Positions 29,272-42,168 of a stretch of DNA of 64,000 nucleotides are shown here, piece by piece. Origin of the DNA: Nitzschia sp. DOCU1 (lineage: Eukaryota; Bacillariophyta; Bacillariophyceae; Bacillariales; Bacillariaceae); NCBI GenBank assembly GCA_951394045.1, contig OX595991.1:992001-1056000 (forward strand), in the 5' to 3' direction. The notes under the pieces were generated by a model. It worked only from the letters and a program-made list of their open reading frames with translations, had not been told where the DNA came from and searched no databases. Within the stretch, counting starts at the first letter, position 1. Each line of letters starts with the position of its first letter. A program made the position numbers and the translations under genes.

Positions 29272-30164
29272 GGACATCATGGTGGCAGCAAAAGTTGACA
29301 ATCTGAAAAAATGATTCACAAACGGTGGATTGTTGCCTTTTTGGTGCCTGCTTTGGATCCAACCAAGTCCCACAAAAGATGAAGAAACAATTGATCAACT
29401 GGTTGAACAGACACGAACAGACAAAAACGGTCAGTTATTGCGCACCTGAGTGCCAAAAAGACGAGCAATTAGAGCCTGGATGACCAAAAAAAGATGGAAT
29501 TTTCGTGAGCAACCACCAAAAATTGTGCGGTCTGTAAATAGCAGCTCAACAGATAAGCATTTAGAGAAGGAATTATTAGCACCATGGTCGAAAGAAAAGA
29601 AACAAGACTCGTGGCCGAAAATACTTACAGGAAGGTAAAACATGTGGAAGACATCACTTGTCCGAAAAAAGTGGAGTGAATGGGAACAAAAGGCGGTGGG
29701 AGGCTGGGCGGGCGACAACCTTATTTAAATTTGAAATGGGTTGGAAGGCAGGCTCGTAGGCGGGGGTCTTCGCTAGTTTTGACGGTGGTTCCCGGGTCCG
29801 ATTTTGGGGGAGGGGGGTCCGTCTGTCACCTGACCAAGATTAGGTTATGGGTACGCTGTTTGCGGTGGCGTTTAGTCAGAATCAGTACCGACCGTGTCGT
29901 GTCGTGATACTGAATACCTCATACCCGAAGTGACGGAAGAGTAAAATTCTAGTATGATACTCGCTTCTCTCTAGAGTAGCTATCTCTATATAGCTGAAAG
30001 GAGACGTTTGGTAGATAAGAATCTTAGATCACCATAGAGGAGCTTGTCGCTGGAAGCAAATACTTCTCGAGAAAGTCTCGATTTGAACCTATTATTACCC
30101 CGAAGGTCGAAGTAGGATAATCCAGCAGCCGGGCCTATTACCGGTAGTATCATAACGAGCACCT
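29272..30164. other. Intergenic region, no gene seen
   Basis: 890 bp with only short frames. It includes a G-rich tract (about 29740-29820) with several GGGG runs. Confidence 0.3.
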
Positions 30165-31013
30165 TCAAACACCTTTAGTTTTCTCTGAAGACTGCTCTTC
30201 TTGCTCCTCACAATCCATGCTATCTTCATTGCTTCCAGGTTCTGAAATTTTCAAAGACTCGATACCGGCAAGTTGATGGTCACTTTCTTCGGAAGTTTTG
30301 ACAGTCTCTGTTCGATCGTCTTGCTGATCAGCAGTTTCACTTCCAGTATCCTTCTTGCTTTCTTGCGAATCATCGTTTTTATCATCTCCATTCGAGATGT
30401 CCATTTCCTCGCAAGCATGGCGTAGCCTTTCTTTTACTGTCATGCTTCGACCTGAAGTCAAAACTGGAAGCTTGGTCAAAATCATTTTACTCCGAAAGCC
30501 ACCAAGACGTTTCTTTTGGAGTCTGCGCAGCAGTAGTTGTGTTCCGACATCTTTTAGCTTGGCGGCAATCGCCTCCTTGTCACCACACATCATTTTTCTG
30601 TAGTTCCCCATATTTCCATTAAGAGATCGAAATAATAACTCCTCCAATGCTTGCGACTCCGCCTTTGGATCATCAACCGAGCAACGGTCTTGTAATAGTT
30701 TGTAGAGCCTATCACGCATTTCTTGTCGGGCAATCAGTATTGATGGATGAGAGGGATCTAAGTTGTCTTTGGTTTCCCCGTCTTCAGGCTGCGAAGGAAC
30801 TGCTCTTTCGTCCAGAGATTGCTGTATCATGGCGGTCATGGTTGATGATGAGGCTGTACTGAAAGCAGGAGAATTATTCTGATCCAACTCTTCGTTTTGG
30901 AGATTCATGGTACAGGGGAGCGAAATATTGTGGGGCGATGATCGTTCGAGGCTGCGTTGCTTTTCCGTAGCGATGCGACTCTTTGGTGCTGACGGAAGCG
31001 GTTCGTTCCCCAT
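30165..31013 (-). CDS. Orphan protein with acidic low-complexity tail
   Basis: 282 residues in one exon from ATG 31013 (MGNEPLPSAPKSR). The first 90 residues are Ser/Pro/Gln-rich and disordered. A helical central domain (about 95-200) has RQEMRDRLYKLLQD, ALEELLFRSLNGNMGNYRKMM and a basic block (LLLRRLQKKRLGGFRSKM). The C-terminal 80 residues are Asp/Glu/Ser-rich (KKDTGSETADQQDD, EEQEEQSSEKTK). The basic block next to an acidic tail suggests a nuclear protein, but nothing identifies a family. Gene-like length and composition argue that the frame is real. Confidence 0.55.
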   Translation of the reverse strand: MGNEPLPSAPKSRIATEKQRSLERSSPHNISLPCTMNLQNEELDQNNSPAFSTASSSTMTAMIQQSLDERAVPSQPEDGETKDNLDPSHPSILIARQEMRDRLYKLLQDRCSVDDPKAESQALEELLFRSLNGNMGNYRKMMCGDKEAIAAKLKDVGTQLLLRRLQKKRLGGFRSKMILTKLPVLTSGRSMTVKERLRHACEEMDISNGDDKNDDSQESKKDTGSETADQQDDRTETVKTSEESDHQLAGIESLKISEPGSNEDSMDCEEQEEQSSEKTKGV

Positions 31014-31925
31014 GCTGTTCCCTTTTCGGCGTTGTCAGAAAAGTGGTTCAAGAAAACGAAACGAGGCGATAAAATCACCGTCGTCGCCTCAAGTTAGCGG
31101 CCGCTGTTGCGCTCTGTGCTATTATGTATCATATTGCGACGGGACCAATAGTCTCTGGTATTTTGAGTATTGCCGATTTTCCCGAATCGTCCTTTCTTCG
31201 CTCGAGTGGGGACGCGAAAATCCCCCGTAGCGAACTTTTGAGTGCCGCCACCAAACTATCATTAGAGCCTAAACGTGTAAATATTCTGAGCTGCGCGGAA
31301 CTCCATGTCGATTTCTCCGTGTTTCCTTTAAATGATGCCCACAATGGTTCCACTGGGTCCCATCGTGGTATCATGCATAGCGCTTCGAATGAATCTTGGG
31401 TTGACAATAAAGGCTGGATGTCGGAGAATATGTAGTTTCACCACGTCTTTTCATTCGATGCTCGAGCTCATCGCGAAAGCGGTTCGCAACTTCGCACCTT
31501 GGTCTATCTACCTCCGTCCGTCCTCCTCCCCGTGTCTTGATTGATGATTGATGATTATTCATTCCTTCAACCGCGATCCTTCGTTGAGGATGCCACGTTT
31601 TAGAGACGAGTGAGTCAAATTTTATTTGAGGTTATGATTCAATCGACTAAACACAGTTCTGTGCTGGCGGTGTGATAGACAGACGTTGCTATGCTCGTGA
31701 CCCTCTGTTTTCAGTTTTCATGTGTTATTTCGAACAAAAGATCGAAAGAGTCAAAAACGCATCGACATCATCTCGCGACCATGAGGAGCACCACCAGAAA
31801 AGCAATACGAATACTTCATTGACAAGTTTACTGTAGATCTTAGGGATGAGCATAGTAATCGGGACGTTGAGCCATTCATTCAGTGAATTTCCATATCTGT
31901 GGTAGTCAACGCGTTTGTCGAAAGA
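31014..31925. other. Divergent intergenic region, 0.9 kb
   Basis: About 100-codon frames overlap on both strands at 31124-31435. Neither has a start context or family resemblance strong enough to call. The 3' part is the upstream region of the protease gene. Confidence 0.3.
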
Positions 31926-34900
31926 ATGCCCCCTGATGCCAACGATCCCGACCGAATCGAATCGGTGCCTTCACATCCGGATGACGAAGGGGATGGCGTC
32001 ATAGAAGGGCCCGACTTGAACCCCTCGAAAAGCCCTTTTGACAAGAAGGAATATCGTCAGATCCTGTTGCCCAACGGCCTTCGAGTCGTCCTGATCAGTG
32101 ACACATTGGCGATGACGCAGTCTTTCAACCACGGGGGCATTTTCATGGAGGACGAAGACGACGAGGATGATGAGAACGACGACGACGAGAAAGAAAGTGA
32201 TAAAGACGAAAAGGGCGATAGTGATGGCGAAGGAGCTGGGAGCGATGATGAGGAAGAGGATGATGGAAGCGATGGACACGGTCGTGGGTTGAGAAATGCG
32301 GCAGCTGCCATGGTCGTTGGCGTCGGCAGCATGTCAGATCCACCTGAATGCCAGGGTTTGGCTCACTTTCTTGAACACCTGTTATTTATGGGCTCCACAA
32401 AGTACCCAGAAGAAAATGCCTATGATGCGTTTATGAGTAAACACGGGGGAAGCGACAATGCCTACACCGAGTTGGAGTACACGGTCTATCACTTTGAAAT
32501 CGCTCAAGAATATCTTGCCAAGGCCCTCGACATGTTCGCTCAGTTTTTTACCTCCCCGCTCATGCTAGAAAGCAGCGTCGAAAGAGAATTGAATTCCATT
32601 GAATCAGAGTTTCAACTGGTCAAAAACTCGGATGGATCGCGTATCCAGCACCTAATGAGTTTCACGTGCGGCCACAGTCCGTCGGAGCACCCGTTTGCCA
32701 AATTCTCGTGGGGGAACCTGGAAAGTCTGCGAGAAGCTCCTAAACGACACAATATGGAGCCAATGGTTGAACTGAGGAAATTTTATGATAAGGTAGGTGT
32801 TCTGTGCAACTGTGCAGTCCAGCTTGCTGACGCTTCTCACACTATGATCTGTAAAAGCATTACTACGCTTCCAACATGCGATTGGTCGTTATTGGTGGGT
32901 TTTCTCTCGACGTGTTACAAGACCTTGCCATCAAATCTTTTTCGGATATTCCTTCCAAAGGTTTAAAAGGGTCGTGGGATACGATACCAGAATCTCCATT
33001 CAAATCAGCGGGGATGCCTTTTACAGAGTCGCGCTTGAAAAAGATTTTTTACATGGCACCTGTAAAGGATCGGCACGGTTTGAGCGTGACTTGGCAGATA
33101 CCGCCACAGCTCGGCAATTGGAGGTCCAAGCCAGGGGATTACGTGGCGCATCTGATTGGTCATGAAGCCCATGGGTCACTGCTTGCTGCGCTCAAGGCCA
33201 AAGGTTGGGCCACGGCTTGTTGTGCGGGTGTTGGAGCGGAAGGGTATGAGGTGCGTCACAGATTAGTCGAAGGAGAATGAAAAGTTGATTGTGGTCGCTC
33301 GGCCTCAAATGTGCACCATCGTGAATGTAGAATGCATCGTCGCATGCGTTATTTATTGTTTCGTTCTCGTTGTCGGAGGAAGGGGTAGCAAACTGGCGTG
33401 AAGTTATATCTATGTTGTACCACTACGTGGGGATGATACGGTACCATTGTCGGCAGGGGCTTCCGCATTGGATTTATGAGGAGTTGAGGTCGATACAAGA
33501 AATATCTTACCGATTCGATGACGAGCAATCGCCAGAAGAGCTAGTTGAAAGCCTTGCCGATGAACTAGCGCCAGCGCATCCCCTCCCAGCGGATCGCCTT
33601 TTGGACGGAACGTCACTGTTGTTTGAATACGAGCCGGAAAGGATACAGGTAAGTCTACAGGGAATCGTGGTGATATTGCTTCAATTACTGGTTGATTCAT
33701 TTGTGTGAACAGTACCTGCTAGATACGTACTTCAAACCGGACAACGCTAGAATCGACTTAACGTCAACGACACTTGGACGATCAGCCGACTATGAGGCGG
33801 TTGATCCAGTGGAGGAAGGAGAGCCGATGCCACCCTCTGATGAATTGTTTGACCCCACAAAAGGCTCGCCGCCGCCTTGTAAGGAGCCGGTTTTTGGAAC
33901 CTACTATTGGTGTCAGGATCTATCCAAGTCGCAAATCGAGCACTGGGATAGAAATGCGCAGCCTCAGCTACCGCCGCCAGAGTCGATGCTAAGCTTACCA
34001 CCACAGAATCATTTCATCCCGACAAATTTCTTGTTAAAGGATCTGCCACCTTCCGACTGCTATCACCCGCTGTTGAATTGTTCCATCAAATTGCAGATTT
34101 CAGTTGGAAAGCGAAAGGTACAGTACAGTTTGGACGTAGGGTTTGCTGATATTGATGATCAACTGCTGATTACTCCTTTCTTGAATACAGCAATGGTTCC
34201 CTGCGACAGTGACTCAGTACAACAGTGTGACCAACAAGATTCTGTTGTCCTACGAGGATGAGGAGGAGAAATGGCACAAGGTGGATGTGCAGCCTGAGGA
34301 GTTGACCCAGGCCAAATTGATTGCACCGGATTTCGAAGGCACCCTCGATAGCAAGAAGATCAAGTACCGAATGGTGGCTCTCGCCGCAGAGGGCGATGGC
34401 GCCGTCCGCAGATTCGGAGATGAAAGTGATTTTAACGCCGACGATGGTACTGGCTTCCCCCCTGTCCCACCAGCCCCGCTTCCGACGCATTTGCCAAAAT
34501 TGGTGTGCAACACGCAGGTACGTAGCCATATTTATCCCTGGCGAGCATGAGAAAATAGTGTCTCATCCATTGGTGCAGATGTTGAAGTTGTGGCACCTCC
34601 AGGATCGAACGTTCAAGAGACCAATTGCAGAACTCCGTGTCCTTTTACATTGTGAGGGAGCAAACCAAACACCCCTCCATGGCGCGTGTGCCGACTTGCT
34701 GGTTCATTTGGTTTCCGATGCACTGACCGAGACGGCATACCTGGCAAGCGTTTGCGAGTTAGGAAGCGCTCTGGCGGCGAATGATGGAGGTTTCTCTATG
34801 CGAGTGCACGGTTTTGACGACAAGCTTTTGGATCTTTTTGGCGTGATATTTGAACTTATGATGGCATTTCGAGGACAAATGGCTGGAGCCCTCCCAGAGG

Positions 34901-36032
34901 CCATCAAGGAGGGGCGATTCGACCTTTGCTTGGAATCCTATAAGCGGCAGTTGATCAATGGAGGGATGAAGGCTTCAAAGCTTGCAACAAGTCTGCGGAT
35001 CCGGTGCCTAAGGCCGAACTCATGGTCGTCGTATCAGAAGGTGAGTAGCGAGGGCTCGATTGACCATCGTGCTCTTCGTTTGGCCCTTTTTCTCACAAAG
35101 ATTGTTGTAACGAACAGCTCAAAGCGATTGAGAAGCTCGACGTGCCGATATTTGTTGCCACAATCAGCAATATTCTCAGCAATATTGGCGTCGAGGCCAT
35201 ATTCCATGGAAACGTTGATCTGGAAGATGCCAAGCGAGTACAGGAGGAAATCATGACACATTTATCAAAAAGCGGCGGTGGTGGACTCCCTCGGAAGAAA
35301 TATCCCCAGCAACTAGTTCTACGGGTACCGCAATCCACTTACACCCTGAAATGCCTGGCAAAAGATCCAACTGACCCGAATACAGCTGTCGAACTGTACT
35401 TTCAGGTTGGCCAGGATAATACTCGAGATCGTGTGATGGTTGACCTTTTGATGGAAATGATGTACGAGCCACTCTATGATCAGATTCGGACGAAAGATCA
35501 GTTTGGATATCATGTGTCGTGCGATTGTCGGTGGACGAATGGAGTCATTGGTATGCATTTTCAGGTTGTGACATCGTCCAGGAGCGCACAGGAGGCAGAG
35601 GATCGTCTTGAAAAGTTTATTCTGGACTTCCGCCAGACAATCGTGGATATGAAACCCTCAGATTTCATGCACCACTTGGCTGCTCTTGCCAAGCAAAAGT
35701 TAGACATGTTCAACTCGCTTCGGGAAGAAACTAATCACTACTGGAGTGAAATTCGTGACGGCAGGTATCTTTGGGATGTCGACCGCCAAGAAGTGATTTG
35801 CTTGAAATCCTTCACGCAAGAAGAAGTGTTAAAGGCATACGACGGCTGGCTCTCTCCAAAAAGCAATACACGCCGACGAATAGCTATCCAGGTCATAAGC
35901 AGCGATGGAGATGCCTCTGCTGGTCGACCTGACCTTCCTGGTGACATCGACGTTAGTGAATTCAACGATTCCTGTGTACATGCTTTCCAGACCAAGCATT
36001 GCAAGAATCAGACATACGGTAGAATATACTAA
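31926..36032 (+). CDS. Nardilysin/insulysin-like M16 zinc metalloprotease, seven exons
   Basis: Inferred exons: 31926-32792, 32858-33250, 33331-33648, 33713-34117, 34191-34517, 34579-35040, 35118-36032. All introns are phase 0 and 61-80 nt. The protein has 1228 residues. The inverted zinc motif HFLEH lies in GLAHFLEHLLFMGSTKYPEEN, followed by the KHGGSDNAYTE segment. C-terminal M16 repeats are present (RTKDQFGYHVSCDCRW, the 'QLGY' region). Between the first strand (FNHGGIFMED) and VVGVGSMSDP is a roughly 45-residue Asp/Glu insert. Metazoan nardilysin carries an acidic insert at the same place, so this is closer to nardilysin than to plain insulysin. It is a cytosolic peptidase cutting basic peptides, with no targeting signal. 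The start at ATG 31926 follows an open GTG extension. Confidence 0.9.
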
Positions 36033-37011
36033 GGCCGTTCCTACTTGACGACCTTTCGGTAGGCGAGAAGGCTTTCCCCTGTATAAACGTGTGAAGAGTT
36101 TGTTAGTCATTGCCACTTCTATCTGATGATCACACGAAAAAATGTTTGGCCAAAGTCACTTCTCTCGTCACATCGTCGTCACGGGAAACCTATTCAGCGG
36201 CCATATCTCAAAAGCAAACAATCCGTTGTTTGATTTTTCTAGGCAACGCAGGAGTCTGGCATTGTAGTAGGTGCGCTGCTACCTGCGTCCACGATGCTCC
36301 CGCCAAACGGTAGCCCGTGGCCGGTGGAGGGCTAGGTATAACTGAGTAGATGGTAGCCTAACTACAAGAAAGACGCCGTTCAGTTATCCGCCCCCCCCAT
36401 GTGCCGTGAAATTGTTGAGGTTTCGAACCGCACTTACAGTACACATCTAATGAAGGGACAGACTTGACAGTCGCCTCCATGGCATATTTCGAAAAAAATG
36501 ATGCACAGCGAGGCGATGCGGCAATTTTAGCTCCAGGTAAAAATGGCGCAGTTCAACTTTTAGTGATATTCACGCCTGCTGGGTACATGGTGCCGCTCCC
36601 GCATTCAACTATCATATTGACGACTCTCACTCTAGTAGTAGAGCGTATATGAAGCATCGACATGGTCGATGGCACGAATTTGACAAGAGTTGGAGTCTCG
36701 GCAAAATCCAACAGCGGGGCGGGGCGGGCGGAGGGGCGCGACATTTCTAATAGTTCCGTTATTTTTTGGTTTGGCGGGACATGAAGACTAGAGGCATGTC
36801 CACACAATTGGTATGGTCGGGCTGGTCGATGATCCTACTTGAATTGACAAGCGAATTTACTGGACAGAAGATATGCGAGCGAGGCCTCACCGACCAACCA
36901 ACCGTGTTGAGAAAAATCTTTGACGACCCACGACGGAACTCTTTCATCTCTTTAAACGACGGCCATCTGTTCACAATTTCTCTTTTCCGCCGACCGTGCA
37001 AAAGTTTGACC
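36033..37011. promoter_or_regulatory. Intergenic region and FCP promoter
   Basis: Almost 1 kb without a supported gene. It has a C8 run at about 36391 and a G/C-rich patch (36715-36740). The last 150 bp directly upstream of the light-harvesting gene are its promoter and leader. Confidence 0.35.
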
Positions 37012-37922
37012 ATGAAGTACATTGCTGCTCTTTCCCTTGCCACTTCTGCTGCGGCTTTCACTACCAGTTCCTCTGGATCTGCCTCCACTCGTCTTGCCGA
37101 AAGCAAGGTTAGTTTTTTGCCGCTGTCATTGGTACTTACATTCGACAAAAATTGGTGGGCATTGTCTTCTGACACTGCGCCCTTCACCCTTTTACAAAAT
37201 AGGCGGACTTGCAAGATATTGCCGGCAAGCTTAACCCGGTTGTGAAGTACTGGGATCCCCTTAATTTGGTTGATGCGGGATATTGGGGATTCGACCAAGC
37301 TGGCACCATTGGATGGTTGCGCCACTCCGAAATCAAGCACGGTCGTGTCGCCATGGCCGCCTTTGTCGGATATTGCGTCCAATCTAACTTTGTTTTCCCT
37401 TGGTCCTTGACCACCAGCGGTATGCCACACCCATCCACGGATTTGTCCCCTCCTGAACAGTGGGATGCCCTTCCTTTCGCGTCCAAGGTTCAAATCATTT
37501 TGTTCATTGGATTTTTGGAATGGTACTCTGAATTGTACGGAAATGGAGAGCCTCACTACACCAAGGGTGAGTAATCGTCTGGAGTACTGACAATGGTATC
37601 TATTTTCTACCACTGCCATGAATGCTGACTCAAATTTTCTTTAGGAGGAAAGCCCGGAAAGTACCCCACATTTGAAAACCTCCCCCACCCTGTTCCCTTG
37701 AACTTGTTTGATCCTTTTGGTTTCAGCAAGAACAAGTCTGCAGAATCCAAGGCCCGAGGATTGATTTCTGAGATCAACAACGGCCGCTTGGCAATGTTGG
37801 GTATTTTTGGCTTCCTTTGCGAGCAGACTATCCCTGGATCCGTCCCTGCTCTTTCCGGTATTGTCAAGCCATATGCAGGAGAAGTTATGGCTCCTTTCTC
37901 GGCCGATTTCACCTTGTTGTAA
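37012..37922 (+). CDS. Fucoxanthin chlorophyll a/c light-harvesting protein (LHC family)
   Basis: Three exons: 37012-37107, 37203-37566, 37645-37922. Introns are 95 nt (GTTAGT, phase 0) and 78 nt (GTGAGT, phase 1), giving 245 residues. The signal peptide MKYIAALSLATSAAAFTT carries the Ala-Phe plastid motif. Helix 1 of the LHC fold has the chlorophyll-binding Glu and Arg in RHSEIKHGRVAMAAFVGY. Helix 3 has SEINNGRLAMLGIFGFL. The middle helix (KVQIILFIGFLEWYSELY) is weaker, as usual. It binds chlorophyll a/c and fucoxanthin in the thylakoid and feeds photosystems. I cannot place it securely in an Lhcf, Lhcr or other subgroup, so no symbol is given. Confidence 0.93.
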
Positions 37923-38702
37923 TTAGTGTTGCTTTTCACAGAGCTGCTAGAGAAGAAGGCGACAGTGGATGGAGAAGCAACGGCGTAGCGCCTTGATGTT
38001 TTATTATTGACTATATTAAGAAATGAATGGGAAAAACAAGTTCTTGCTTTTTTGATTTCTGCATGTATGTTGTATATTCATAGAGAGCTCAACCAAACAT
38101 CGTTCTGGCCTTCACGAGGCGAAATGTGGAGGGATTGGCACAAGGGATTCTTCGATAGCTTTGTTTGGGAATGTCGTGAAAGCTATGATATACTGCTTGG
38201 GGTCGTCTCTTCAGCAGCGACGAAGGCCGAATTTCCCGTTTTGCTTTTTCTCGTTGCTTTGGAATTTTGGTTTTACTACAGCACCGCTACCGATAGTAGT
38301 TTTCAGTTCACTATCATAAAGACGGATGCATGCACGTCTCGCCCAAACAATACAGGATCGCGGTATTCGACTAATACGAGCGTTTCAGGATTTCCGCCGA
38401 GCTGATTGGTGGGCCGAAAACGCGACGCGCCGGTCGACCGTGACAGAAGCCTTGCGAACGAAAAATTTAGCCGAAAACCCATCAAAGCTACAGTCAGTAC
38501 GACAGTACGATGACAGCAATCGCAAGAGGCGGACACGAACGCAGAAAAAGAAGACTTCTCGTCACACCAGTGATGAGGGGCACAACAGGTGTTGATGTTG
38601 TTGATTACACCTTATCAATCGTGCACGGCTTCAGACTCAATTTCATTTTCAATCATTCCCTTCCAAGACAAACACCGATTGTTGACGTATACTACTCGTA
38701 CC
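37923..38702. other. Intergenic region with an unsupported frame
   Basis: A 132-codon plus-strand frame (38007-38405, first ATG at 38067) contains a hydrophobic patch (PVLLFLVALEFWFYYS), but it starts in the FCP 3' region and resembles no family. The remainder is upstream sequence of the gene at 38703. Confidence 0.3.
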
Positions 38703-41700
38703 ATGGCAGCGGCAAGAGCCATTGATATGCGAAATGATCTGGCACCGGGATTTTCTTCGGATGAAGAAGAGGATACGCGACACTGGCCCGGGCCCGCGTT
38801 GACCACAGCACGAAAGCGTGTGGGAAATCGAAAGCGAAACCATGCCCACATCTCTCAACGGGATGTTACTGGCGTGATTGCTCATCGGAAACAATCTCTC
38901 TTGTCGAGCAAAAAGGTCCGGGCTCGATCCAGTTCCCCGCTTCCGTCGGAGCGACGAATTTCCCCCCGTGGTCATGCCAGCAGCCTCGCAGTAGGCGCTG
39001 CCAGCAAGTCCTCCTCCAGCAAGGGTCCTCTGAGACGCCGCAGCCACAAGGTGTCGCGAAATCATCATCTGCTCGCCTTGCCGTCACAAGAAGCGCCGGC
39101 GTGGTCCCGACATTCCTTGTCTCCGCCGCAGCATGAACGACTCCCACCGAACAGTTTGTTGCGGCCAAGCGATGACCTTGCGCAACTTCCGCACGATGAA
39201 TCCATGGGGGAATCCACGGCAACGACGACGTCTACTAGCAATAATAATCAACGGTACATGGCATCCAAGGATACGGGGACAACCATCACGACGGAAATCA
39301 CCTCCAATGTGCACCTCAAGCGCAAGGCGGACGTGGGCGGCTATGAAAATCAATCCATGCTGTTGCAAGACGACGATTACGTTGGCGATGACGACGACGA
39401 TGATGATGACGACGACGAAGAAGAGCAAGATAATCTAGGTTCGGACGAACGACTGCATCGACCTGCAGGATTGTCATCGCGGGCAGGGCCTCCCACAAGA
39501 CGCAAAGTGCGCAAGCACTCGCGGGAACGTTCGGCAAATATGCGATCGTTCACGGTCGACGTGGATAATCGCTTCTTTGGACTCATTGAAGGCATGCAAC
39601 CCGTCACTGTCCGGGAAGAGCATCGATATGCAATCCTACACCCACAAGAACAATGTAGTAATGCCATGCCGCACGCTGGTAGGATGCTGGAGCTGCCGGC
39701 CGAGGCGCTCAAAGGACTTTGGACCGCCAAACTCACAAGCAGTGGCGCTGGATCCAAAGTCTCGATGAATTCCGATGAAGTCGAATCTCTAGAAACTTGT
39801 ACGCTCTCCTTGCGGCACTCTTCTCGGGAGGGCTTGCCCCGGTTGAGCAACTTTTACGGGGGACACGCGCGAACGACGGTGGATCTCCCGCCTCCTTCCA
39901 GTAATACATCCAATCTACTTGCGACGGCAACGGGTCCTATGGATCCTGACAACGTAATGGTCTCTATCATTCATCCCCAGTGGACACGACAAACGCAAAT
40001 GGATTTGCAACGGGTCTCGAACAACATTGAGCAGCACAGTCAGTGCCAGGACTCAACAGCGTCTAGTACTGCCGCCGCCCCCGCCAAGGCCAAGCCAGAC
40101 AATGAACAAGATTATTTTATTGGCTCCATAAATCTTGCAAGTTTTATGGGATTTACTTGCAGTGGGGATCTCAATATGAATGCTGGCAAGGAGTGCTCTG
40201 CCATTCTGGAAGGAGTCGAAGAAGAACGAGGACAACACGTTCCTTCTCTGCAGGCAATTTTCGGGGCGACTCGGGCCATTGGAGTCTCGGTGTTGTGTAA
40301 CCTGGACATTGGTGCTGACTATATCCTTTGGATAGCTCAAGACTTGACCTTGCCGAAAAGTCAGATTGTGGCTCTGGACAGTACGTTATGCTGCTACCAT
40401 CTGAGTGTGATGTATCATCGCATTGCTAATGCTATTTTTCTCGTGTTTGTTCTATTGTTACAGTCACCTTTTCGGATGCAAAAACTCTGCTAGCAAAGCG
40501 GGCCGATCGACAAGGGCTGCTTTTGTCGGCAAGCCCTACTTCCTCAATGAGTGCCCGCGATGGTATGGATGAAGATGATGACGGTCCGCTCCGAGAGCTG
40601 TCCGAGATGAATCTTCGGGCGCACACTCAATCCATTGGACGCACCGTATACGATCCTATGCAGCGATTCTGGACCGATCTCAAAAAGGCAGCTGCCGCCA
40701 CCACCAAAACCCATCGCCCCTTGTGTGTGGAGAATTGCGGTCCACCGCAACAACAACATCATACCACCAGCAACGGTGTTCGGTCCGATGCCATGCTCAA
40801 AGAGCCACCCACTGTCGAAGTGCCCGTGATCCCCGTGGACTTGGAAACGCATCCATCACTCACCCTAGGTCCGACAAAACCTCCTGCTCGAAAGGACCAT
40901 TTCGCTACAACACGGGAAAATCCGGCTCTTCGCCATTCGACTGCGAGAAAGGGGGGCGCTGTCGCTGCTACTAGTAAATCGAAAATGGTGCCTGCTGGTT
41001 CGGCCATTCGAAAACAAAAGGAATCTGTCCCGTTGAGCCACGACGCGAGCAAGCCCCCCGCCGAGACAATCGGAAATTTTCCATCTCCGGATCGTTTCTC
41101 TTTGTCAAGTCGTAGCCCTCTGGATACGTTTGCTGTGGCCGCCTGCCGGCAGTCATCTTCTGATGTCCACGTCAAACCCAAAAAACGAGACGTTGACCAT
41201 GTGAGTGAGAAGAAGGTAGTGAATGAATCCAAACTGGTGACTGTGGAATCTAGTGGCAACGACGAACGGGGGGTTAGGGGCACTGCGAAACAAAGTTTGT
41301 CTCAGGGGGGCGCCCTGCTTCAGCCCAAGCAAAATGGGGTTGTTTGTGGCATTCCTCACAGCCGAGCTACTTCCGTGACTCGCCGTGGCTCTTCCACCTC
41401 TTCGGGCAATAAGTCTGCCGATCAACCAGAACGTCCTAAAAAGTCAGTGGCTGATTTCTTCCAAGAGCAACTACCGTCTCGTTCCTTGGTCAAGACCAAG
41501 CAGCAGCAGCAAGTCCAAAGTCAAGCAGCCCCAGGTGCACTGATTGCTCGGGGCTTCAAAGAGCCAGACCTTGCGGAAGAGAGCCTCGACCTTGCCCCCA
41601 CTAAAGTCGCATCTTCGTGGACGAGCTGCCAACATTTCCGCCGTCCAATTAGCTCGCGCTCCACTTTGCGAATGCTGATCTTCGCCGCTTGGTGTTTGCT

Positions 41701-41869
41701 GACATGGAGTACAGCTACGGTCGACCCTATTGTGGAGAACAAGTTGTCCGCCTTTAATATTCCTCCTCCAGAGGAATCATCGCCGTTGTTGGTGGTGCGC
41801 AGGCCAAAGAGTCCCCGGGGGTATTTCTCAAGTAGGTTCTTTCCCGGGAGAGAGAAGGACGTGCCATGA
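38703..41869 (+). CDS. Large low-complexity orphan, possible C-terminal membrane anchor
   Basis: Two exons: 38703-40380 and 40464-41869. The 83-nt intron (GTACGT...TTACAG) is phase 1, giving 1027 residues. The start ATG 38703 follows 'acc', and the frame is open upstream but leader-like. The N-terminal 300 residues are basic, Ser-rich and disordered, with an Asp run (about ten) then Glu. A more ordered region, about 320-610, contains MRSFTVDVDNRFFGLIEGM, VMVSIIHPQWTRQTQMDL, the strand IGVSVLCNLDIGADYILWIAQ and, across the splice, ALDITFSDAKTLLAKR. The second exon is again disordered. Near residue 970 a single hydrophobic helix (LRMLIFAAWCLLTWSTA) could anchor the protein, for example in the nuclear envelope or ER. 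No family recognised. Confidence 0.65.
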
Positions 41870-42168
41870 GCGCAGTATGCGAACACCTGAATGTTTGCGC
41901 TGCGTGTTCAATGTGAGGAGAACAGCGGGCAATCTGCGTGTTCAAATCTGCTAACTACGGGTCTGCTACTCAGATGATCATTCTGGTCCTTGTGATCTCT
42001 CCGTGGCTGTAGTCAGACAGGTATGATAATGGTAGTACTCGTAGATAAAGCTTAAGAGTTGATGCAAGAATGAATTTGAGCTATGTATTATTCATGTAAC
42101 GGAGCACAGCATTGTCCATGATCTACGGCATTCAGCCCAGTGCGTCCCACGGTAGCACTTGGTAGCTC
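41870..42168. other. Convergent 3' spacer
   Basis: About 300 bp between two convergent stops. No gene is visible. Confidence 0.3.

Noticed and set aside
32057..32332. Antisense Ser/Pro-rich frames opposite the acidic insert of the M16 protease
   Set aside because: They are the complement of the GAC/GAG run. Low complexity only.
38007..38405. 132-codon frame after the FCP gene as a membrane protein
   Set aside because: It begins with TTG in a 3' UTR-like region, with the first ATG 20 codons in, one weak hydrophobic patch and no family. Not enough to call.
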